64,000 bases of DNA, taken from positions 62,001-126,000 of the forward strand of contig JAIVFJ010000014.1 in assembly GCA_025765615.1 (NCBI GenBank), read 5' to 3'. The translations under genes were made by a program, and so were the position numbers. Below, one piece after another: positions 55,873 to 64,000 of this stretch (the first letter of the stretch is position 1; each line of letters opens with the position of its first letter). The notes under the pieces are model-generated. The model worked only from the letters and a program-made list of their open reading frames with translations. It had not been told where the DNA came from and searched no databases. The DNA is from Zopfochytrium polystomum (Eukaryota > Chytridiomycota > Chytridiomycetes > Chytridiales > Chytridiaceae).

Positions 55873-57324
55873 GGCGAGGTAATCTGACGCGGAATTGATG
55901 CACCCCCCCTTGAAACAAAACGAAAGTCGTCACCCCCAACCGCCCCTCCCCGCCTTTACCACCCTCTTCTTGCCATGCGCTGCATTTCGATTACTTAACA
56001 AAATAGCGTCCATCCTATATACTTTCTTGCTTGTTCATTGTTTGCGTTCGACGATCTCGTTTCTGTTGTTTGCTTCTTAAGTCTCTCTCTTTCTGCTTGT
56101 TTCGTTTCCTGCGAGGTGGGGGGGGAGGCACGAACTTGGTTTCCCAACCCTTTCGGTCTACCTCCAGCTCGTTTCGACATTTTGCTCTCTGCTCGCGCTT
56201 CCCGTCGGTTCCCAGGTGGGTACCGGCACATGCCTTATCTCTCGTTTTCTCTCTCTTTCCCTCTCTCTCCCTCTATCCATTCGTTGCTGAAGCGCCGCGT
56301 GAGCCCTCGTGTGTGGTTGTGTCCTTTTTTTTTTTTTTTTTTTTGAGTCTGTTCTTTGCGGAAATAGTGAACTGGGTCTGTGTGTCAGATCTCTGTATTC
56401 CTTCACACGAGCGCGACGGTGCGACGTTCTCGTCTCATCGTACGCCGAGGAGGGGAGGAGGTGGTGACGGGGGTAGCAGCGTCCTTCCAAAGGGCCGGCA
56501 AGATGTCGAGATGAGTGCCACGACCGGCGCCACGTCACGGGCGGCCGGTCGGCGGAAGAAGGCGAGCTAGCGAGCGTATGCGTTCGGAACTGCAACTCTC
56601 GGTCGGTCACCGCCCCCCCCTGTACTTTTCTTTTTCCGATTTCCTCGCAAACTGACAGCAATAACCAGTTCCCTAAACTTGACGCAAACGGTCCTGCCTC
56701 ATTCCTCTTCTCCCTCCACACACACTGCGAGCTATACGCAGGGGGTTTTTTGGAGGGAGGAGGGGAGGGAAGGGGTGGGGGAGGAGAACGCAAAACTCGG
56801 ACAAAAACTTGCCTCTCGAGCCGTTCAAACTCATGACAATAATGCCCGACTCAACCTCCCATCTAGGGTGGGGGGGGGGGGGGGGCGGAAGAGGGGGCTG
56901 ATAAACCTGGCGGTTATGGTTTATTCGGCGCCAGTCGTCCTGCCTCCACGGTCCTTTCTTTTTTGTTCAGCCAAAACTTGCTGACGCTTTTGCAATCCCT
57001 GGTCAACCTTTCTTCTTCCTAATTCCCTCCGCCCCTCCCCCCCTCCCGCGCGGTGCGTCGCGCAGTTTCGCGACAGATAAAGCCCTTGCTTGAGACAGAG
57101 TTAATGCTCGTCTACGTATCAGTGTCCACACATTTTTGCCACGCGTAGGTTTGCCACTGAGTCGTTGAGTGGCACCACCGACAAATTTCAGTCGGACGGT
57201 GACAAGGTATCGCCAACCAAGCCTTTGATCGACAAGTGCCTTCCGGCGAAGCGCCAGCGCCGCAGCAGCAGCAGCAGAAGAGAGCAGAGACTGCCCTGGT
57301 GCAGGCAGCTGGGGCAGGGGGACG
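55873..57324. other. Intergenic region upstream of CEP104
   Basis: It contains T runs (about 56328-56345), a 17-base G run (56870-56886) and pyrimidine-rich sequence. The last 300 bp are the probable CEP104 promoter/leader. No gene is recognised. Confidence 0.5.
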
Positions 57325-60300
57325 ATGCCGCGCCTGCAGAAGATCCCGTTCGACATCGTTTCGGCGTCGTCCTACGATCCGGAATATCCACCAGGAAATC
57401 TCCTTGTCCACAACCACTCACCGCTCGCCCGAGGATGGCACAGCGACCGGTACGAGTCTTAGCCTCCCCGGTCCCTGGCACTTCTTTCTCTTTGGGTTGG
57501 CACCAGAAAGCCCTCTGCCTCAACCGACAGGCAGCTGGACGGTGCTTTGCGTGGACCCGTGACCTTTCGTGCCCAAGGGAGCGTCTTGGCGCCATCTCGC
57601 CCGCAATTTAACGCCCAGCCGTATGTCGTCCCTCTTCCTTTCCCCCCCCCTTTCCTGCAAGATTTTGCCTCTTCCCACAAGTGCTCGTACTACGCCTCAC
57701 TCCTGGCCGCTGCAGAGTGCGAAAGATACAAATCCTGGCGCACCACTACAAGATTCCGACCCGTCTCGAGTTCTTTTTGGGCATGTCTGCTGCAGCGGCA
57801 GGCAAACGCGGGCGTGCCGTCGACAGCGGCGTCGGTGGCGGCGGCGATGCGGGCATCGAGAGGCTTGGCTCCGCTGCGGAGGGTCTTGGTGACTGGGACG
57901 ACCGCGAGGACGGCGATGAGAGCGACGACGAGGACGCGGAGTCGGATGATGATGGGGAGTACGACGAGGGCGCGGATGACGAGGACGGCGACGACAACGA
58001 CGACGACGCTTTTAAGATTGAAGGCGTGGACGGCAGCGGTGGAAGCCGTCTCGTCCGCGGTGGTGGCGGCGGCGGCACGGAATTCCTACCGTCTGTTGGG
58101 CCACCGCTGCCGATTCAAACGGAGCGTCGGCGCGGTCGGCGGTTGGGGGCTGACGGCGGGCGTGATTGGCGGAAGCAGCGGCGCCGGCAGCGAGTGAGGG
58201 AGCTTTTGCGGCCAGACGCGTCGGTTGTTGGACTGAAGAGCGGGACGGCGGGCGGCATAGGCGGCGTCGAGATAGTACACCTGAATCCTGCGGGATTGGC
58301 GGCGACCGCTGGCGGTGCCGCTGGTGCGCACGATAGCCCGCCGAATTCCACAGGCACGGAGGTGCACGTCAAATTCGTTCGGCTGGGGTGAGCTTATCTT
58401 TTGGCTTTCCTTTTCTCGCTCTTTGCCCCGCCCTCTTACTCGGCGTTGAGCTGGTGGCTCTCCCCTCATTTTTTCCCAGATACGTTTCTCTTACCGACAA
58501 CGTAGCTACGGCGTTTAAAGCTCGTGAGCTCAAGTCGATACACCTTGACTCGGAGTGCGACTTTCTCAAACTTGTCGTGCACAAGAATTACATCAATTCG
58601 CTCAATCTTTACAACCAAGTAATGTTCCCTTGCCAAGTTTCTCAACTTTATCTCTTGTTTTTTTAATGAGATGTTGTCGCAGGTTGGTATCGTAGCGATT
58701 AATTTGCTTGGTGAAGTTGAAGACGCTGAGTTTTACTTGCGGTCGCTGTCGGATCAGCAAGCGGCGATGCTTGGGGTTAGTGACTTTTATTTTCCCGTCC
58801 ACTTCTTGTGTTCACTATTTAAGTAGGTCTTAACGAATACTGATCACAACCACACAGCTAGATCCTCTCGCCGCAAGCAACCAGATCGGAATCAAAGGAG
58901 CTTTTGATTTGACGGGAGTTCAGTCAAACTTGTCTGCCTCAAGTGTGAAGGATCTCGCCTTCGATCTGTTCCACGATGAGGACATTGCCAAACTCATGTC
59001 TTCGATAGCGGATATGAAGAGCGCGGCGGTTTCTGGTAGGGGCGAGCACTGTTGATGGCCCTTCAAACCGTTGGATTGCTTGTTACTTACGGTTTTTCGC
59101 AACCTCCAGCGGAGAACTTTGGTCAAGCCAAAACCTTGAAGACGCTGTACCAGCTCGCAAAGAAGGTATCTGTCCGGAGCTGCGAATGTTTCCTCTTTGG
59201 TGGTACCTCATACGACAGTTTCAGGCAGGAGAAGAAATCGCGCGACTCCAAGTGACCAAAGCAAAAGCTATTGAATCTGAGGATTATGAAACGGCGGAAG
59301 ATGCCAAGGTATATTTACTTTTTGTCTCGACTCGACAATCTATCTCATTGTCATTACCCCAAGATAGATATCGAAGTCATAAAATCTGCTCTTCGGTCGA
59401 AGATTGGGGAACTAGGTTTTCGGACAACTCCTGTAGGAGGGATTGAAGCTATCCCGGAAGACATCCTCGAGCGCCAAAGGCAAGCAGCAAGGCGAGAGAT
59501 TGAGGCTTCATCCACTGTCAAGTTCAAGATTCCAGACGAGACAACTGTGGATGAACCACGTGAGGCTCAGGCGTCCAGGACACCTGATGACGCTCCTGCT
59601 CCGCTGGTGGAAGAATTCCCTGTTATCAGCAACTCGTTGTCTCCAAACAGGCGAAATCAGACACCAGTGACGTCTCCGGTCCAGAATTTATTGAAGGAAA
59701 CCACCAAAGTGGCTTCCCCCAGCGGTCCATCTTCTCGCAGTGTTACGAACCTTAATACTGAAGGTAGAATGCCTGGCGACGGCGGTAAATCAACAAAGGA
59801 AAAGTCAAGCACGGAACCCGAGCCGCTTCCAGCAGATTTGGATGACGCACTGAGCCACTCTGCCGAAGTGCACGGAGCGTATCTCGTTCGATGTGCCCTA
59901 AGTAGGCAGTTCAAATTCCGCGAATGGGCGATGGAAGAACTAGCTAAGCGGCTCGATATCTGGGATCGCATTCAGGAGCAGTCTGGCCGCACTTCCTTGC
60001 AGCACTCATCTTCTCCTGGTCGACTTGCTCGAACCGAAGGAGGAAACCAGGCAGGGAAGCGTCCCGTAAATGAAGGTCCAAGTAGGCTTGGCACAGAGAG
60101 AATCCTTTCAAAGGAATCACTGTTTTCTTCGAAAGAATCTCTCTCTCCGAAAAAAGGATTGACCGACGTTGGAAGCAAGGCCTCAAACGACTTAGTTTTG
60201 ACTGTGTTTGTCGACTATGAGCAGGAGATGCCAGCCCCACGCGTTAGTCCCGACGTTTTTTTGAGTTCAACTCTTCCAATTGTTCGAAAAGGAATGGATG

Positions 60301-62822
60301 ATATCCGGGAAAAGATGACGCTCCAGGCTCTTGCAATCTGGGACGAAGTGACCCGTAAGTGAGGACGTTTCTGATCTCTTTTTCCTCAAGCTCCAAGAGC
60401 AGGGCTCTCCACGAAATACGGCATTGCGCCCCACAGTATCTACAAAAACGTAGAGGCCATGATACCTTCTCTCATCACGAAATGTGGGGACATGAATAGC
60501 CGCGTCCGACAGGTTTCGACTTTTTTGTCTTTGCCGCAATTAAATGGCGAACCCTCTGATCTTGAGTCCCGCGCCCTCAATAGGGCTCTATGGAACTCTT
60601 CGCTACTTTGGCGGAGGCATACCACTCCGTTCCTTACAGTATTTGCCGATCTGTGCTCAAGTCGCACACCGCTGCCAAGCAACCTGGAAACGGAGCACGC
60701 TCAGCTGTACTTCCACTTCGACTCACCAAAGCGCGCCTCGAGGTACTTGCCTTTCTCGTTAAGGAATTCGGGGTGGACGACCCCGAGGCTGGACGACTCC
60801 GAGAAGAGGAGACGGGTTTGACAATAGAGGTAACGCTGATATCCGAGCATCAAGAAGCCTTCGCGTTCAGCTGCTCATAGTTCGTCTCTTTCAGGCGGTC
60901 ATGAAAGCGGCCAAGTTGGAACTCCAGCATCGTAGCAGCGAAGTTCGGGAGGCTGCAGTCCGAGTAATCGTTGAGCTGATCGTACGAGCCGGGGAAGACG
61001 TTGTCGCTGACAAACTCGGAAACATCCCCGAGCAGCAAATGCAACTAATACGCGATAAACTAGCCGCAGCGCGCGGCGTGGCAGCGCTGCCGCGCACGCG
61101 GAAACGGGGAGGTGAGACCAAAAACTTGATTGATGTGCATCTCACAATCCATTTTGGATTATTCATTTCGCTTTTGGCAACAGCGACGCCGTGGAAGTCA
61201 GAATCCCTTGACGACCAAAAAGAAGACGCTGTCCAGAAGCTGCAAAATGAGTTGGAGGCTTTGAAAGATTTGGTGGAGGAGTCGGAGCGAAAAGGACCGA
61301 GCCGGACGCGAACTCGCACCTACGGTACCGTTTCCCTTAATAATGTAATTCGAGCAAGCTGATCTCTGCGCCACCTCGCAGAAAAGGCAAAAGTCGCTGA
61401 GGCAGTAAAGCCAATTGAAACGGCTAGTCAGGTATTTGAGCGTTATCGCGCCCGAGCAGCAAATAAGTTGTGTAGACGAAGCAGGGGCAGGAAAGTACCT
61501 CAAGGCCTCCCTCGGCCAACCCGGTAATTGCTCAAACGGTAACCGGTGGGTCTCATTAGTGCGTCTGCAAACGTTCTGTCTGAACGACCCGAATGTGTGT
61601 TTACCTAGAAAATACAGACAAGCCGAAAACAGCCGCTGAAGAACTTGCAGACTTCGCAGCGTCGTGGGAAAGGTTGGTTTGGCAATTTTTGATTTCATTA
61701 AACTTTTTGTCCACGAGTAGGATCTGCATTTTCTGTGAACAGTCGAATCCCGCCTTCACCGAGGAGGCCCTTGATATACATTATTGGAAAGATTGCCCGA
61801 TGCTTACTGGCTGCCCGTTATGTAACCAGGTCTGCACTCAACCACTCAACCTTGTGTGTTCGTTGGCACTAAATAATTCTAGATCGTCGAAGTTCCAGTT
61901 TTGACAAGCCACATGCTTACAGAGTGCGATAATCGGAGTCTCGTTAAAATGTGCAGTCGTTGTCAAGAGGCTGTTCTTGCGTCAGAGTATCTTCCACATA
62001 TTTCGCGCCAGACTTGCATGCGTAAGCGTCGATGCGCCACCCTCCTCTGTTCCGCTCCCTTGAACAATTTAACGCCGCAACGGCTCTTTTCTTTGTTTGT
62101 TTCACCCAGCTGCCTCGCAGGTGCCTGGAGTGTCAAGATGCCCACTTTGTCACTTTGATGTTCCAAACGGGGAGCAGGGCTGGAAACGCCACCTGCTGCA
62201 TGGCAACGGCTGCCCTGAACAGGAGCGAAAGCCTCCTCCACCACGACCAATACCTCGTCAGCCGCCACCTCCCAACCACGAACCGGTGCAACCAGCACTG
62301 AAATCCCCTCAGCGCCGTGCCGCTCGCGAGCCCACAATGACGCCTATGGGTCTGTCGCCATCTCTTCGAACCGCTGGAGGGAGTGGAAGCCGGGCGACGA
62401 TCCGCTCCTCCAAGCCCTCCCCATCTCCCACGCCAACGTCGCCAGCATCCCCAGCGTCCCCAGTCTCGCCTGCTTCCCCGACCGGGACGCGCGCAGCATC
62501 CCGCGCGTCCAAAACCCCAGTGGCACTGAAGATGCGCGCTTCGCCACGGACACCTGCCCCAATGGACGGAGTAAAGGACGGGCGCCGAAGTGGTGGAGTT
62601 TCGACCTCGGCCGTGGGATCGTCCTTGGAGGCGAAGGGGAGCGGAACGGCCACCGTGCGAGCCCGAAAGTCACTGGAGTCTATCCAGTTGGCCGGTGGAG
62701 CAGGAGTTGGATCTACTTCTGTGCCTGGGTCCTTTGTGGGTCGAGGGGGTCTTGCCACTGCGGCAACTGGTGTTGCTTCCCGAAAGGCGACCGTAAGGCG
62801 GTCGACGGGAAATTTGAAATAA
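57325..62822 (+). CDS. CEP104: CEP104 / FAP256-like ciliary tip protein
   Basis: Microtubule plus-end and ciliary-tip protein, about 1395 residues, in 17 exons that sum in frame. They are 57325-57449, 57662-58387, 58480-58618, 58683-58775, 58858-59035, 59110-59165, 59225-59308, 59364-60354, 60391-60512, 60584-60829, 60895-61111, 61184-61324, 61382-61426, 61609-61672, 61721-61829, 61883-62021 and 62110-62822. The N-terminal jelly-roll (PFDIVSASSYDPEYPPGNLL, RFCLFPQVLVLRL, KIQILAHHYKIPTRLEFFLG) is interrupted by an acidic/Gly-rich insertion. Next come a helical region, a long Ser/Pro linker, a TOG domain (LFATLAEAYHSV, LGNIPEQQMQLI) and a coiled coil. The C-terminus has tandem CEP104 zinc fingers (CIFCEQSNPAFTEE, CSRCQEAVL, CPLCHFDVPNGEQGWKRHL) and a basic Ser/Pro tail. 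The insertions make it longer than animal CEP104. It implies a flagellated cell type. Confidence 0.92.
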
Positions 62823-63028
62823 ATACTGTGAAACAGGCACTGTATTGTTGCATACTTCCAACAACTCTGCAGAAGCCAAAACCTCACGAGGTATAACAAG
62901 GTTCATACAAATACAATGAATGGCAAATCCGCGAATGCTAGTTTCGTCTTGGTTTCTTCATCTTCCCAATAGATGGTCATCCTTGCCGAATGAGGGTTGG
63001 CACCGGAAAAAGAAATTAATTGACTTGA

Positions 63029-64000
63029 CTACCCGTCGCTGTCGTCGTCGTCATCATCCTCATCAACCTCATCGTCTTCATCAACACCCAGGGCAGCTAT
63101 CGCTGCCTGACGCCGAGCTTTCGCCGGCTCGTACCACTCGCGAAAATGGACGTCCCAAGGATCTACAGCACGAAGGGAGTCATGCAGGAGGAGCTGAGAC
63201 GCAGTGGGTCTAAGGTTGGGGTCCCTGTGGCGAGAAAGCGAGAAACAATTAATGCACCGCGGTAGAGGTAATGAGCCCACTGCGCATAAAGACCCACGCA
63301 CAATTCAAGGCAAGAGCGGATGAACTCGGCAACGGCGGGGGCGGCCGAGTTTGGGATGGGCGGCGCATGGTTGGCGGAGAGGCGGGCGGCAAAGTTCTTT
63401 TCCGTGGACCACGGGGGCTGGGCGGTGGCCATTTCGATGGCGACGCAGCCGAGGCTCCAGATGTCGACTTTGGCCGAGTAGCCGTGGGTTGGGTGGAGCA
63501 GCACTTCGGGCGCCATCCACTGGGCTGTGCCTTGCCGTGACATCCGGGAGGCTCGGTTGTAGGGAAGGTTGGCTTCGGGAGGCGGGAAGGGGAAGGGGGG
63601 AAAGTGAGGTTTTTGGGGGAGGAAAAGTAGTGGCTCGATTGTAAGTTGCCTTCGGAAAAAACAAATCCTTTTGGCATACTTTGCAAGTGCTTCGAGATGC
63701 CGAAGTCACCAATCTTGGCGTGTCCCTCCATAGTTAAAAGAACTTTTTTGTTGAAGGGAAGTGAGAAGTTGATGCCAGGAAACAGCAAACACTGATCCAT
63801 CTTGCTCCACTGACCGTTTGCCCCTTTAATATCCCGATGTATAATTCCCTTGTCATGAAGATATTCCAGTCCGAGGCTGATCTGAGAGAGCAGCTTTAGG
63901 GTTAATTCCGGAGGGAATGCTCCGGCAAGGCTGAGGCAAGACGCTATGGAGCCTCCGTCACAGTACTCTAGGAAAATGTTGACTTGAATGGGTTTCGCCT
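63029..64000 (-). CDS. MAP kinase kinase kinase (Ste11/Bck1/MEKK type), C-terminal part
   Basis: Ser/Thr kinase domain cut by the right window edge; the ATP-binding lobe lies outside. Exons on the minus strand are 64000-63815, 63742-63680, 63551-63302 and 63224-63029, phases closing. Visible: VNIFLEYCDGGSIASCLSLAGAF (MAP3K hinge signature), HRDIKGAN with the catalytic Asp, KIGDFGISKHLQ with the Mg-binding DFG, and GTAQWMAPEVLL for the activation/APE segment. KVDIWSLGCVAIEMATAQPPWS and CLELDPNLRPTASQLLLHD follow. The tail is short and ends in an Asp/Glu run. It would act in a MAP kinase cascade phosphorylating a MAP2K; whether pheromone, osmotic or wall-integrity branch cannot be told from this half. 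Only 206 bp separate it from the 3' end of CEP104 (convergent). Confidence 0.88.

Overview
This is nuclear DNA from an intron-rich eukaryote. A flagellated (zoosporic, chytrid-type) fungus fits best. The host genes are GC-rich with short GT-AG introns. The fungal signs are a CBM19-like chitin-binding secreted protein, pantothenate-synthesis genes that animals lack, and an Esa1-type acetyltransferase. CEP104, a ciliary-tip protein, implies a flagellated stage. The lineage is inferred; no marker gene fixes it.

Layout. 1-16.5 kb: 3' part of ketopantoate reductase (panE), a secreted beta-helix protein, a CBM19-like secreted protein, a PLP enzyme of the cysteine desulfurase family, MYST acetyltransferase (ESA1), and ketopantoate hydroxymethyltransferase (panB). 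17-26.5 kb: an atypical Rab-like GTPase diverging from CZIB, a Pro/Ala-rich unknown protein, a decayed sterol-desaturase pseudogene, and a polytopic membrane protein. 27-44 kb: an LRR protein, a single-pass SH3 membrane protein with about 25 DSQYYG repeats, a 72-residue membrane protein, a second (frameshifted) beta-helix paralogue, a METTL13-like methyltransferase, and a PhoD-type phosphatase. 44-51.6 kb: an AT-richer island with no recognisable host gene. It holds diverged dispersed repeats and an LTR-like unit with heat-shock elements. 51.7-64 kb: a TBC-domain protein lacking both catalytic fingers, CEP104 (17 exons), and the C-terminal half of a MAP3K.

Genes working together. PanB and PanE catalyse consecutive steps to pantoate, about 15 kb apart. 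The GTPase and the TBC protein belong to partner families, and both look catalytically degenerate. The two beta-helix proteins and the CBM19-like protein suggest an extracellular, wall or polysaccharide role.

Several reading-frame breaks fall in homopolymers (A9, C10, C-rich tracts), so assembly error competes with real gene decay for those. The sterol-desaturase locus has breaks of several independent kinds and is a convincing pseudogene. Exon boundaries were read by eye from splice signals, phase continuity and family motifs; no alignment or transcript data were used.
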